Positions 1-8,438 of a stretch of 39,560 nucleotides of DNA are shown here, piece by piece (the first letter of the stretch is position 1; each line of letters opens with the position of its first letter). Source of the DNA: an uncultured Bacteroidales bacterium. Lineage in GTDB: Bacteria; Bacteroidota; Bacteroidia; Bacteroidales; Bacteroidaceae. Below the pieces are notes generated by a model. That model ran no database searches, had not been told where the DNA came from, and was given only the letters and a program-made list of their open reading frames with translations. The position numbers were made by a program, and so were the translations under genes. The stretch is taken from the NCBI GenBank assembly GCA_902789725.1, contig CADAPC010000020.1, forward strand, positions 1 through 39,560. The letters are read 5' to 3'.

Positions 1-31
1 GTGATTCGAAAAGGACACGAAACGGACAAGA

Positions 32-57
32 AAAATTTCTTCGGCGGGAGAAATTTT
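32..57. other. A/T-rich hairpin left of topB
   Basis: A 9-bp perfect inverted repeat (AAAATTTCT / AGAAATTTT) encloses an 8-nt GC-rich loop. It is followed at about 59-74 by a second small dyad, TTCGTC-CGCC-GACGAA. On the minus strand the first stem is followed by TCTTG, so it could terminate minus-strand transcription coming from topB. It lies about 270 bp past the topB stop and has no clear U-run, so this is only a possibility. The remainder of 1-323 shows no coding region I can support. It also holds the short palindromic run GTTAACGTTAACGTT at 203-217. Confidence 0.35.
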
Positions 58-323
58 GTTCGTCCGCCGACGAACAGGATTTTGCCCGTGGAGTGCCTCA
101 AAAAAAACACCTGAAAGACCACCAGCTGCAGTAACGTGGGCGAACAGGAGACAGGGTCACGACGAGAACGATAAGCCAACAGGGAAGATGTTAAGAACAG
201 ATGTTAACGTTAACGTTCAATTTAACAATGACGGCAACGCAGACTTCAGCGACAACACCAACGAAAACCCCAACTCGAAGCTTTCAGCAACAGCATGAGT
301 TCGTTTGGCAAACATGGAAAAAA

Positions 324-2540
324 TTACGCTTGCTCAAACGGCAATCGATACGTGCAGCCTTCTTTCCAGCGGGAGCAGCCGTAGGCAGTTTTGCCTTTGA
401 TGATGTGGCCTTCGTGACAGATAGGGCATGGCATACCTATGATTTCATCGGGGTTGTGCTCTGCCTTCACCTGCTCGGTGGTTTTCTTGGAAGCCTTTTT
501 GGAAGCGGACTTTTTCTTAGGTTGAAAACCTGCAGGAGCATTGAAAGACGCATCAGAGGAGGACGGATGAGATGAGGAAGGAGCCGTTGGAACAGCCTTT
601 TTCGACTTTTTCTTCAGATCATCGTCGGTTGTGACAGCCACTTGGCGATTAGAGTGATCGTTGCGCACCGTGTTGATGATGTCGGTGACCATCTGCTTGA
701 GTTCGGCAATGAAAGTTTGGGCATCGTACTGACGCTTTTCAATTTCACGGAGTTTCTTCTCCCAAATTCCTGTGAGTTCGGCACTCTTGAGCAGTTCCTC
801 ATGAATAATGCCGATGAGTTCAACACCCGTCGGTGTCGCGATGAGGTTCTTGCGCTCCTTGCGGATGTAGCGCCGCTTGAAGAGGGTCTCTATGATGGCG
901 GCACGAGTGGACGGACGGCCAATACCGTTCTCCTTCATGGCATCACGCAGTTCCTCGTCATCGACAAACTTACCTGCCGTTTCCATTGCGCGCAGCAAGG
1001 TGGCTTCGGTATAGGGCTTGGGCGGCTGCGTCCATTTTTCAGAAAGCATAGGGAGATGGGGACCCTGTTCCCCCTTCTTGAAGAGAGGGAGGGAACGGTC
1101 ATCGGCTGCCACATTTTCCTCATCGTCGGAGACTTCGGATGCATTTTTCTTATAGATAACTTTCCAGCCTTCGTCTAAGATGGTGCGCCCGCTTGTGCGG
1201 AAAAGGACTGCATCCATTTCCAAAGGTTTCACCTCACCATACACCGTAGTTGTTTCAAACTTGCAGTCGGGATAAAAGACAGCAATGAAGGCGCGAGTGA
1301 CAAGGTCATAGACGCGACGCTCCATATCGGTGAGGCTGATGGCTGGCACTCCTGTGGGGATGATGGCATGGTGGTCGGTCACTTTGGAAGAGTCAAAGAC
1401 TTTCTTCGACTTGGGGAGAGGCTTCCCTTCAAGGGGTTGCGTGAACTGTTCATAGCCTTTCAAGCCTCGGAGCGTCTGGGGACATTTGGCATAGATGTCA
1501 TCACTGAGGAAAGTGGTATCGACACGCGGATAGGTGGTGAACTTCTTCTCGTAGAGGCTCTGGATGAGTTGCAGTGTCTGCTCGGCAGAGTAACCGAACT
1601 TGCGGTTGCAATCGACCTGCAAGGAGGTCAAGTCGTAGAGTCGAGGAGGGGCCTCGGTGCCTTTCTTCTTCTGAACATCTGTCACCGTGAAAGGCTGGTC
1701 TTTGATGGCCTCAAGCACCGCCCTACCCTCTTCTTCCGTCTGATACTCCATCTGCCTGTAGATAGGGCCTTTCCCCTTGAGGTTCTTGCCCTGCTCGGCA
1801 GCCGCTTTCACCTCGGCTGCATCCTCAGCCTCAGCTTCTTCATCATGGGCGATGGCCGTGAATTTGGTGTCGCGATAGAGCGTAGAGAGCACCCAACTCT
1901 GCTTGGGCACGAAACTTTCTATTTCCTGTTGACGGCGCACAATGAGCGCCAGCGTGGGGGTTTGTACACGTCCGATGGAGAGCACCTGCTTCTGCTGTCC
2001 ATACTTGAGCGTGTAGAGGCGAGTAGCATTCATTCCGAGTGTCCAGTCGCCAATGGCACGACACAAGCCTGCCTCGTAGAGCGACTGATATTCAATCTGA
2101 TCTTTCAGGCTATTGAATCCTTCGCGGATAGCTTCTTCTGTCAGGGATGAAATCCATAACCGCTTGACCGGGCATTTCGCTCCAGCTTTCTGCATTACCC
2201 AACGTTGGATGAGTTCACCCTCCTGCCCGGCATCGCCGCAGTTGATGATGCCGTCGGCAGCCTGCATCAGCTTCTCAATAATAGTGAACTGACGCTTCAC
2301 GCCCTCATCGTTCTTCAGACGGATGCCATAACGCTGCGGAATCATGGGCAAGTCCCATAGGTCCCATCGCTTCCACCGGGCATTATATTCGTCAGGTTCT
2401 TTCAGTTCGCACAAATGGCCAAACGTCCAGGTTACCTGATAGCCGTTACCTTCAATGTAACCTTGCTTCGCGTCTCTGGCACCCAACACGTTGGCGATGT
2501 CGCGCGCCACACTCGGTTTCTCTGCTATACAAACAATCAT
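324..2540 (-). CDS. topB: DNA topoisomerase III (type IA)
   Basis: The 738-residue protein is a type IA topoisomerase that relaxes and decatenates DNA through a transient 5'-phosphotyrosine bond. The Toprim domain starts at residue 1 (IAEKPS, Glu7) and contains the acidic motif DAGQEGE at about 103-109. The catalytic tyrosine is Tyr337 in TTYPRVDT. GIGRPSTRA follows in the conserved C-terminal part of the core. A Lys/Ser-rich linker leads to a C-terminal zinc ribbon (CPICHEGH ... GCSRWKEGC). Length suits Bacteroidetes TopB. The start ATG overlaps the stop of mlaF by 4 nt (ATGA), so topB is translationally coupled as the last gene of mlaE-mlaF-topB. A second, acidic linker near residues 470-485 (SDDEENVAADD) is probably a surface loop. 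The functional link between lipid transport and topoisomerase is not obvious; the arrangement may be only co-transcription. Confidence 0.96.
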   Translation of the reverse strand: MIVCIAEKPSVARDIANVLGARDAKQGYIEGNGYQVTWTFGHLCELKEPDEYNARWKRWDLWDLPMIPQRYGIRLKNDEGVKRQFTIIEKLMQAADGIINCGDAGQEGELIQRWVMQKAGAKCPVKRLWISSLTEEAIREGFNSLKDQIEYQSLYEAGLCRAIGDWTLGMNATRLYTLKYGQQKQVLSIGRVQTPTLALIVRRQQEIESFVPKQSWVLSTLYRDTKFTAIAHDEEAEAEDAAEVKAAAEQGKNLKGKGPIYRQMEYQTEEEGRAVLEAIKDQPFTVTDVQKKKGTEAPPRLYDLTSLQVDCNRKFGYSAEQTLQLIQSLYEKKFTTYPRVDTTFLSDDIYAKCPQTLRGLKGYEQFTQPLEGKPLPKSKKVFDSSKVTDHHAIIPTGVPAISLTDMERRVYDLVTRAFIAVFYPDCKFETTTVYGEVKPLEMDAVLFRTSGRTILDEGWKVIYKKNASEVSDDEENVAADDRSLPLFKKGEQGPHLPMLSEKWTQPPKPYTEATLLRAMETAGKFVDDEELRDAMKENGIGRPSTRAAIIETLFKRRYIRKERKNLIATPTGVELIGIIHEELLKSAELTGIWEKKLREIEKRQYDAQTFIAELKQMVTDIINTVRNDHSNRQVAVTTDDDLKKKSKKAVPTAPSSSHPSSSDASFNAPAGFQPKKKSASKKASKKTTEQVKAEHNPDEIIGMPCPICHEGHIIKGKTAYGCSRWKEGCTYRLPFEQA

Positions 2541-3307
2541 TTTTCTTTCTGCTGGTCATGCAATTCCTTCGCCTGCCTCAAGATGTCGCTGGCGAAGATA
2601 AAGTCCTCCAGTTTCTTGTTGGTGGCATCCATAATTTCGTGATTGTTGCCTTGCCACTCAGCTCGACCTTCGCAGATGAAGGTAATGTTCTCTCCGATGC
2701 CCATGACGGAGTTCATGTCGTGGGTGTTGACGATGGTAGTAATTTTGTCCTCGTGGGTGATGCCAGCAATGAGTTCGTCAATCACGATGCTCGTCTTGGG
2801 GTCGAGGCCAGAATTGGGTTCGTCGCAGAAAAGATACTTAGGTTGCAGCACAATAGCTCGCGCTATAGCCACACGCTTCTGCATGCCGCCCGAGATTTCG
2901 CCTGGAAACTTGTTTTCAGCACCTTGTAAGTTCACACGCGCCAAACAATCCAATGCACGGCGTTTACGATCCTCGTAGGCATCGTAGGAAAACATGTTCA
3001 GCGGAAACATTACGTTGTCGAGCACCGTCATGGAGTCAAACAAGGCCGCACTCTGGAAAATCATGCCCATCTCGCGCCTAAGGAGGATTTTTTCTTTCTT
3101 CGAGAGGGTTACAAAATCACGGTCATCGTAATGAATGCTACCACTGGTGGGAACGAGGAGTCCCACAATGTTCTTCATCAACACCGTTTTACCACTACCA
3201 CTCTGCCCGATGATGAGGTTGACCTCACCATCGCGAAAAGTAGCATTGATGTCCTTGAGCACCTCACGATCCTCAAAGCTCTTATACAAATGTTCTACTG
3301 TAATCAT
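2537..3307 (-). CDS. mlaF: MlaF-like phospholipid ABC transporter ATPase
   Basis: This 256-residue ABC ATPase pairs with the MlaE-type permease encoded just upstream. In the Mla pathway this complex moves phospholipids between the membranes to keep the outer membrane asymmetric. Visible motifs are Walker A GQSGSGKT (residues 34-41), the signature ISGGMQKR near 138, Walker B leading into DEPNSGLDP, and the H-loop in NTHDMNSV. The ISGGM signature and NSGLDP are typical of the MlaF/Ttg2A group. The gene overlaps mlaE by ATGA at its start and topB by ATGA at its end. No MlaD, MlaC or MlaB gene is in the window; the substrate-binding MCE protein must be encoded elsewhere. Confidence 0.9.
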   Translation of the reverse strand: MITVEHLYKSFEDREVLKDINATFRDGEVNLIIGQSGSGKTVLMKNIVGLLVPTSGSIHYDDRDFVTLSKKEKILLRREMGMIFQSAALFDSMTVLDNVMFPLNMFSYDAYEDRKRRALDCLARVNLQGAENKFPGEISGGMQKRVAIARAIVLQPKYLFCDEPNSGLDPKTSIVIDELIAGITHEDKITTIVNTHDMNSVMGIGENITFICEGRAEWQGNNHEIMDATNKKLEDFIFASDILRQAKELHDQQKEK

Positions 3308-4062
3308 GTCAGCATGTTTGTCAAGAAAATGTCGGAAAAGAGCACTAAGATACTGCTGGTAACCACAGCATCGGTGCTCGATTTGCCCACTTCCACGCTA
3401 CCACCTTCGACAGTGTAGCCTTTGTAGGCCGAAACGCTGGTGATGATAAATGCATACACCACAGCCTTAATCATTCCGCACCAGAAGAACCACTGGTTGA
3501 ACTGATAACGGAAGCCTTCTGTCAGTTCGGGCACTGTGGTAGTGCCGAGCAAAGAGGTGGCATAAGCACCGATGATGCCTGCCGCCACACTCAACGTGAC
3601 TAATATGGGCATGATGGTCATCAATCCCACAATTTTGGGAAGAATAAGGTAATTAGCCGAGTTGACGCCCATGATGTCGAGAGCATCAATCTGCTGCGTA
3701 ATTCTCATCGTACCAATTTCTGAAGCGATGTTCGACCCCACCTTGCCCGCAAGAATCAAGCACATGATGCTGGAGGAAAACTCCAACAGCATAATCTCGC
3801 GTGTAGTATAACCCACCACCATGCGCGGCATCCAGGGACTCTGAATGTTGAGTTTAATTTGGAGACAAATCACTGCCCCGATAAAAAACGAAATTATCAG
3901 CACAATACCGATGGAATTGTACCCCAGTTGGTACATCTCTGTCACATACTGTTTCAAAAACATTCTCCATCTGTCAGGCTGGGAAATTACTCTTCCCATC
4001 AACATCACATACCTGCCCAGATGGGTTAAACCATTCTTTAGTGAAAGCACTTCTTTTTGCAA
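3304..4062 (-). CDS. mlaE: MlaE-like phospholipid ABC permease
   Basis: The 252-residue integral inner-membrane protein has an N-terminal amphipathic segment and about five hydrophobic stretches, with the family hallmark region VGSNIASEIGTMRITQQIDAL near the middle (interface with the ATPase and MCE partner). It is the permease of the MlaFE lipid transporter. It is the first gene of mlaE-mlaF-topB. A -7 box TAATTTTG lies on the minus strand at 4101-4094, about 32 nt before the start codon. An upstream TTTG occurs only 12 nt away instead of the usual 19-21, so the -33 element is uncertain. It is divergent from lptB, another envelope lipid transport ATPase, with only 139 bp between the start codons. 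Confidence 0.9.
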   Translation of the reverse strand: MQKEVLSLKNGLTHLGRYVMLMGRVISQPDRWRMFLKQYVTEMYQLGYNSIGIVLIISFFIGAVICLQIKLNIQSPWMPRMVVGYTTREIMLLEFSSSIMCLILAGKVGSNIASEIGTMRITQQIDALDIMGVNSANYLILPKIVGLMTIMPILVTLSVAAGIIGAYATSLLGTTTVPELTEGFRYQFNQWFFWCGMIKAVVYAFIITSVSAYKGYTVEGGSVEVGKSSTDAVVTSSILVLFSDIFLTNMLT

Positions 4063-4093
4063 ATTTAATGATTTATACTTGTCAAAATCTTCG

Positions 4094-4101
4094 CAAAATT
4101 A
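4094..4101 (-). promoter_or_regulatory. Candidate -7 box of mlaE-mlaF-topB
   Basis: TAATTTTG on the minus strand matches the Bacteroides -7 consensus TAnnTTTG. No TTTG is present at the expected 19-21 nt upstream. Confidence 0.45.
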
Positions 4102-4175
4102 GCGATTTTTGTTCAAAAGAACGTCTTTTAACATAGTTTTTTGATTTAGAAAGTGAGTAATCAACAAACAATTCG

Positions 4176-4183
4176 TACTTTTG
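4176..4183 (+). promoter_or_regulatory. Candidate -7 box of lptB operon
   Basis: TACTTTTG matches TAnnTTTG. It would start transcription about 12 nt before the lptB ATG at 4202, giving a very short leader. A -33 TTTG at normal spacing is absent. Confidence 0.5.
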
Positions 4184-4201
4184 TAACTAATTTCGTTAAA
4201 T

Positions 4202-5050
4202 ATGGAGATAAAAAACATATCCACAACCACGAATGCGGGCGACGAGAACATACCCGAATTCTCAGCAGAACGGAACACGCTCTACACACGCAATCTGGTG
4301 AAAACCTATGGCAAGCGTACGGTGGCCAATCAGGTCTCTATCAGTGTGCGCCAAGGTGAGATTGTTGGGTTGCTGGGACCGAATGGAGCAGGTAAAACTA
4401 CTTCGTTCTACATGACAACAGGATTGGTGGTGCCCAACAGCGGTCAAGTGTTCATCAATGACATGGAAATCACCAAAGACCCTGTTTCGACCCGTGCCAA
4501 GAAGGGAGTGGGATACTTAGCACAAGAAGCCAGTGTGTTTCGCACCATGAGTGTGGAAGACAACATCATGACAGTGCTGGAGATGAAATACAAATCGACC
4601 GAAGAGCAACGTGAGCATCTGGAACGGCTGCTTGACGAGTTCAACCTACAAAAAGTACGCAAAAACCGCGGCAACCAACTTTCGGGTGGAGAGCGACGTC
4701 GCTGCGAAATAGCTCGCTGCCTGGCCATCGACCCCAAATTCATCATGCTCGACGAACCCTTTGCAGGCGTTGACCCCATTGCAGTGGAAGACATCCAGTA
4801 CGTGGTGTGGAAATTGAAAGACCGTAACATCGGCATCCTCATCACCGACCACAACGTGCAGGAAACCCTTTGCATCACAGACCGTGCCTACCTACTATTT
4901 GAGGGGCGCATCCTCTTCAAAGGCACTCCACCAGAACTGGCCAGCAACGTCATTGTCAAGGAAAAGTACCTCGGCAGCAACTTTGTGTTGCGCCCCAAAA
5001 ACTTTCAGATGATTGAAGAGAAGAAGAAACGCGAAATGGCAGAGAATTGA
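4202..5050 (+). CDS. lptB: LPS export ABC transporter ATPase LptB
   Basis: The 282-residue ATPase drives extraction of lipopolysaccharide from the inner membrane by LptFG. Walker A is GPNGAGKTT (59-67), the signature is LSGGE (160-164), Walker B ends in LDEPFAGVDP (about 183-192), and the switch histidine is His217 in ITDHNVQE. The glycine-rich LSGGERRR and FAGVDPIAV are typical of LptB. Compared with proteobacterial LptB (about 240 residues) it carries an extra polar N-terminus of about 28 residues and a Lys/Glu-rich C-terminal tail. The ATG at 4202 fits the -7 box 19 nt upstream. It heads an operon with rsfS, ftsH, cdsA and a DUF349-repeat gene. LptF/LptG are not in the window. Confidence 0.94.
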   Translation: MEIKNISTTTNAGDENIPEFSAERNTLYTRNLVKTYGKRTVANQVSISVRQGEIVGLLGPNGAGKTTSFYMTTGLVVPNSGQVFINDMEITKDPVSTRAKKGVGYLAQEASVFRTMSVEDNIMTVLEMKYKSTEEQREHLERLLDEFNLQKVRKNRGNQLSGGERRRCEIARCLAIDPKFIMLDEPFAGVDPIAVEDIQYVVWKLKDRNIGILITDHNVQETLCITDRAYLLFEGRILFKGTPPELASNVIVKEKYLGSNFVLRPKNFQMIEEKKKREMAEN

Positions 5051-5083
5051 CAATTAAGAATAGATACACATTATTAATAATAA

Positions 5084-5443
5084 ATGACAGAAGTTCAAAA
5101 GTTAGTACAATCCTGCATCGCAGGTATTCAAGAAAAGAAGGGAAAGAAAATCCGTATCGTCAACCTCGAAGGAATCAACGATACCATCACCCAATATTTA
5201 GTCATCGGAGAAGGTAACTCGCCCAGCCAGGTGGCAGCTATCACAGAATCGGTGCGAGAGTTCACCCGTAAAGAACAGAATGCCAAGCCGACGGCAGTGG
5301 ATGGCACACGAAACAATCTGTGGGTTGCCCTTGACTACACTGATGTAGTGGTTCACATTTTCGTGCCTGATGCACGCGAATTCTACGATGTGGACAACCT
5401 ATGGGAAGATGCCGAAATCAACGATATTCCAGACATTGATTAA
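5084..5443 (+). CDS. rsfS: Ribosomal silencing factor RsfS
   Basis: The 119-residue protein belongs to the RsfS/Iojap family, which binds ribosomal protein uL14 and blocks 30S-50S joining when nutrients are low. The family core is visible: KKGKKIRIVNLEGI, then DTITQYLVIGEGNSPSQVAAI and the late motif WVALDYTDVVVHIFVPDAREFYDVDNLW. The length is normal. It starts 33 nt after lptB and ends 9 nt before ftsH, so it is in the middle of an operon. The rsfS-ftsH-cdsA order recurs in Bacteroidetes genomes as I know them. Confidence 0.95.
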   Translation: MTEVQKLVQSCIAGIQEKKGKKIRIVNLEGINDTITQYLVIGEGNSPSQVAAITESVREFTRKEQNAKPTAVDGTRNNLWVALDYTDVVVHIFVPDAREFYDVDNLWEDAEINDIPDID

Positions 5444-5452
5444 CACGAAAAC

Positions 5453-7576
5453 ATGGATACGAACAACAATACGAATAGCAATAACAATAACAATAACAAT
5501 CGAATGCAAAAGCCGCGCTTCAACTTCACGTGGCTATACATCCTGCTCATTGCAGGTTTGGCATTCATGATTTTCACTCGTCATGACACTTCTGCGTCAC
5601 GCTCAGTGGATTACACAACGTTCAAGGAATTTGTCGCCAAGGGGTATGTGGCCGATGTAACTGTCAACAAAGACAATAACACCCTCACGCTGGGTGTCGA
5701 TCCTAAATTCGAGAAAGTGGTATTCGGCACTGTCAACAAAAACCGAAAAGCATCTCGCATCAAAGTTGAGTTTGGTTCCATTGACAATCTGGAGGCTTTT
5801 CTCGACGAGCAAAACAAGCAAGGTAATTTCAACGGAAAGGTTACGTACGAGCGAGATAACGACTTCTTGAGCAACCTACTCTGGAACTTTGCCCCCATCA
5901 TCATCATTATACTCATTTGGCTGTTCGTCATGCGCGGCATGGGTGGTGGTGGATTCATGGGTGGCAGCAACATCTTTTCGGTAGGGAAATCGAAAGCTCA
6001 ACTGTTTGAGAAAGATGACAAAAACTCTCCACAAATCACTTTCAAAGACGTAGCAGGACAAGCGGGAGCCAAACTGGAAGTGCAGGAGATTGTGGATTTT
6101 CTGAAGAAGCCTGAGAAATACACAAGTCTGGGTGGTAAAATTCCCAAGGGCGCATTGCTTGTAGGTCCTCCAGGAACGGGTAAAACCCTGCTGGCCAAGG
6201 CTGTGGCTGGTGAAGCCGGCGTGCCATTCTTCTCGCTCTCCGGTTCAGAATTCGTCGAAATGTTCGTGGGTGTGGGAGCCAGCCGTGTGCGCGACTTGTT
6301 CCAGCAAGCCAAGGCCAAAGCCCCTTGCATCATCTTCATCGACGAAATTGATGCCATCGGCCGTGCCCGTAGCAAAACAGCGGCCATGGGAGGCAACGAT
6401 GAGCGCGAAAGCACCCTTAACCAGCTCTTGACCGAAATGGATGGTTTTGGCACCAATAGCGGCATCATCATCATGGCCGCCACCAACCGTGCTGACATTC
6501 TGGATGGCGCTCTCCTCCGCGCAGGACGTTTCGACCGACAAATCCATGTCGATCTTCCCGACCTAAGCGAACGTAAAGAAATCTTCATGGTGCATTTGAA
6601 GCCACTCAAGATTGACGAGACTGTAGATGTAGCACAATTGGCCCGCCAAACTCCAGGTTTCTCTGGAGCAGACATTGCTAATGTATGTAATGAAGCCGCC
6701 CTCATCGCTGCTCGCAACAACAAGCAATGGGTAGATAAGCAATGCTTCCTCGACGCGGTTGACCGCATCATCGGTGGTCTGGAAAAAAAGACCAAACTCC
6801 TCACTGCACAAGAAAAGCGTACCATTGCACTGCACGAAGCTGGACACGCCACCATATCCTGGTTCCTCGAATATGCCAACCCATTGGTCAAAGTCACCAT
6901 CGTGCCACGTGGACAAGCTCTCGGTGCCGCTTGGTACATGCCAGAAGAGCGCCAAATCTCAACAAAGGAAGAGATTCTTGATGAAATCTGTGCTACACTG
7001 GGTGGACGAGCAGCAGAGGAACTTTGCATCGGCCGCATTTCAACAGGCGCGATGAACGACTTGGAGAAAGTGACCAAACGTGCTTACGGCATGATTGCAT
7101 ACGCTGGTATGGGTGAAAAATTGCCTAACCTCTGCTATTACGACAACCAAGAATACCAATTCAGCAAGCCCTACAGTGACAAGACGGCAGAGACGATTGA
7201 CGAAGAGGTAAGAAAACTCATTGCCAAGGAGTACGAGCGCGCCAAGAAAGTATTGCTGGAGCATAAGGAAGGACATGAGAAACTGGCACAACTTCTCATC
7301 GACCGAGAAGTTATCTTTGCAGAAGACCTTGAAGACATTTTTGGCAAACGTCCATGGACTTCTCGAACCGACGAAATTCTGGCTGCAAACGCAGAGAACG
7401 AGAAAGAAAATGAGAATCAGACAGATAATCAGGCCGATCACAAAAACGAGAACGAGGAAATAATCCGTCAGAAAATTATACAGGCAGTCATCGAGAAAGC
7501 CAAAGGAACAGGACAACAGCCTCAAGAGCCTTCAGAACAAAAACCAACAGAAACTGACAAAAACCAAGAAGTGTGA
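5453..7576 (+). CDS. ftsH: ATP-dependent zinc metalloprotease FtsH
   Basis: The 707-residue membrane AAA+ protease degrades misassembled membrane proteins and short-lived regulators. It has a cytoplasmic Asn-rich start (residues 4-16 almost all Asn, encoded by AAT/AAC repeats), a first membrane helix about 24-42, a periplasmic domain, a second helix about 146-161, Walker A GPPGTGKT (238-245), Walker B IIFIDEID, the second region of homology with the arginine fingers (ALLRAGRFDR), and the zinc site HEAGH (461-465). The third zinc ligand is probably the Asp in AMNDLEK near 536. The last 60 or so residues are a Glu/Asn/Gln/Lys-rich, presumably disordered, tail. The stop overlaps the GTG start of cdsA by 4 nt. 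Confidence 0.97.
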   Translation: MDTNNNTNSNNNNNNNRMQKPRFNFTWLYILLIAGLAFMIFTRHDTSASRSVDYTTFKEFVAKGYVADVTVNKDNNTLTLGVDPKFEKVVFGTVNKNRKASRIKVEFGSIDNLEAFLDEQNKQGNFNGKVTYERDNDFLSNLLWNFAPIIIIILIWLFVMRGMGGGGFMGGSNIFSVGKSKAQLFEKDDKNSPQITFKDVAGQAGAKLEVQEIVDFLKKPEKYTSLGGKIPKGALLVGPPGTGKTLLAKAVAGEAGVPFFSLSGSEFVEMFVGVGASRVRDLFQQAKAKAPCIIFIDEIDAIGRARSKTAAMGGNDERESTLNQLLTEMDGFGTNSGIIIMAATNRADILDGALLRAGRFDRQIHVDLPDLSERKEIFMVHLKPLKIDETVDVAQLARQTPGFSGADIANVCNEAALIAARNNKQWVDKQCFLDAVDRIIGGLEKKTKLLTAQEKRTIALHEAGHATISWFLEYANPLVKVTIVPRGQALGAAWYMPEERQISTKEEILDEICATLGGRAAEELCIGRISTGAMNDLEKVTKRAYGMIAYAGMGEKLPNLCYYDNQEYQFSKPYSDKTAETIDEEVRKLIAKEYERAKKVLLEHKEGHEKLAQLLIDREVIFAEDLEDIFGKRPWTSRTDEILAANAENEKENENQTDNQADHKNENEEIIRQKIIQAVIEKAKGTGQQPQEPSEQKPTETDKNQEV

Positions 7577-8433
7577 AAAACTTAATCATACGTACCATCA
7601 CGGGGGCGCTCTTCGTCATCCTTCTCGTAGGCGGAATTGTGTTTCACCCCTACTCTATGCTGATTCTCTTCACCCTCATCAGCGCAATGACCGTGTGGGA
7701 GTTTACTACCATTGTCAATCGGAACATGCACTTGCATGTCAACCGTTTCATTACCTCTGTAGCAGGAGCTTACCTGTTTGTAGCAGTGTGGGCATTCAAC
7801 ACCAACATCATGGGAGCAGAAGTATTCATCCCTTATCTCATCTCGCTCATATACCTGTTGGTGACTGAGCTCTATTTTGACCGTCCCGACAACATCCTCA
7901 ACTGGGCAATGGCATTCATGGCACAACTCTACATCGCCCTGCCATTCGCCTCACTCAACACCTTGTGCTTCATCGCCACAAGCGCAGGAGTATCCTATTA
8001 TTTTTGGTATGCCCTTTCCCTCTTCATTTTCTTATGGGCCAATGACACAGGTGCCTACCTGTTTGGCTCATGGCTGGGCAAGCATCGACTCTTTCCCCGC
8101 ATTTCCCCAAAAAAATCATGGGAGGGCAGCATCGGCGGCGGCTTCACCGCTTTGGCCGCTTCGCAAATCATCGCATCGTTCGTTCCTTTCGCAGAGACTA
8201 TGCCCCCACTGACCAACCACGTTCTGTGGGCAGGGCTGGCACTTATCACCGTGATTTTTGGCTCATGGGGCGACCTTGTCGAATCATTACTCAAACGCCG
8301 ACTGGGGATCAAAGATTCCGGCAACATTCTCCCTGGGCATGGAGGCATGCTCGATCGCTTCGACAGTGCACTGCTTGCCATTCCGGCTGCAGTCATCTAC
8401 GTATATACAATCATGCTTAACATAATACACTAA
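7573..8433 (+). CDS. cdsA: Phosphatidate cytidylyltransferase CdsA
   Basis: The 286-residue multi-pass membrane enzyme makes CDP-diacylglycerol from CTP and phosphatidic acid, the branch point of phospholipid synthesis. About eight hydrophobic helices are visible. The family signature appears near the C-terminus, with KRRLGIKDSG, then the glycine-rich HGGMLDRFDS that carries the catalytic aspartates. The start is GTG at 7573, inside the ftsH stop (GTGA overlap); no better ATG exists, and the coupling supports it. It is followed 5 nt later by the DUF349 gene. Confidence 0.95.
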   Translation: MKNLIIRTITGALFVILLVGGIVFHPYSMLILFTLISAMTVWEFTTIVNRNMHLHVNRFITSVAGAYLFVAVWAFNTNIMGAEVFIPYLISLIYLLVTELYFDRPDNILNWAMAFMAQLYIALPFASLNTLCFIATSAGVSYYFWYALSLFIFLWANDTGAYLFGSWLGKHRLFPRISPKKSWEGSIGGGFTALAASQIIASFVPFAETMPPLTNHVLWAGLALITVIFGSWGDLVESLLKRRLGIKDSGNILPGHGGMLDRFDSALLAIPAAVIYVYTIMLNIIH

Positions 8434-8438
8434 AAACT

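Noticed and set aside
56..298. Short plus-strand frame at the left edge
   Set aside because: Composition is not protein-like, it has no promoter and it overlaps a hairpin.
217..315. 32-codon minus-strand ORF downstream of topB
   Set aside because: Too short, no supporting signal, no recognisable peptide.
5998..7077. Minus-strand frame of 359 codons opposite ftsH
   Set aside because: Ser/Arg/Ala-rich complement of the FtsH ATPase domain without recognisable motifs.
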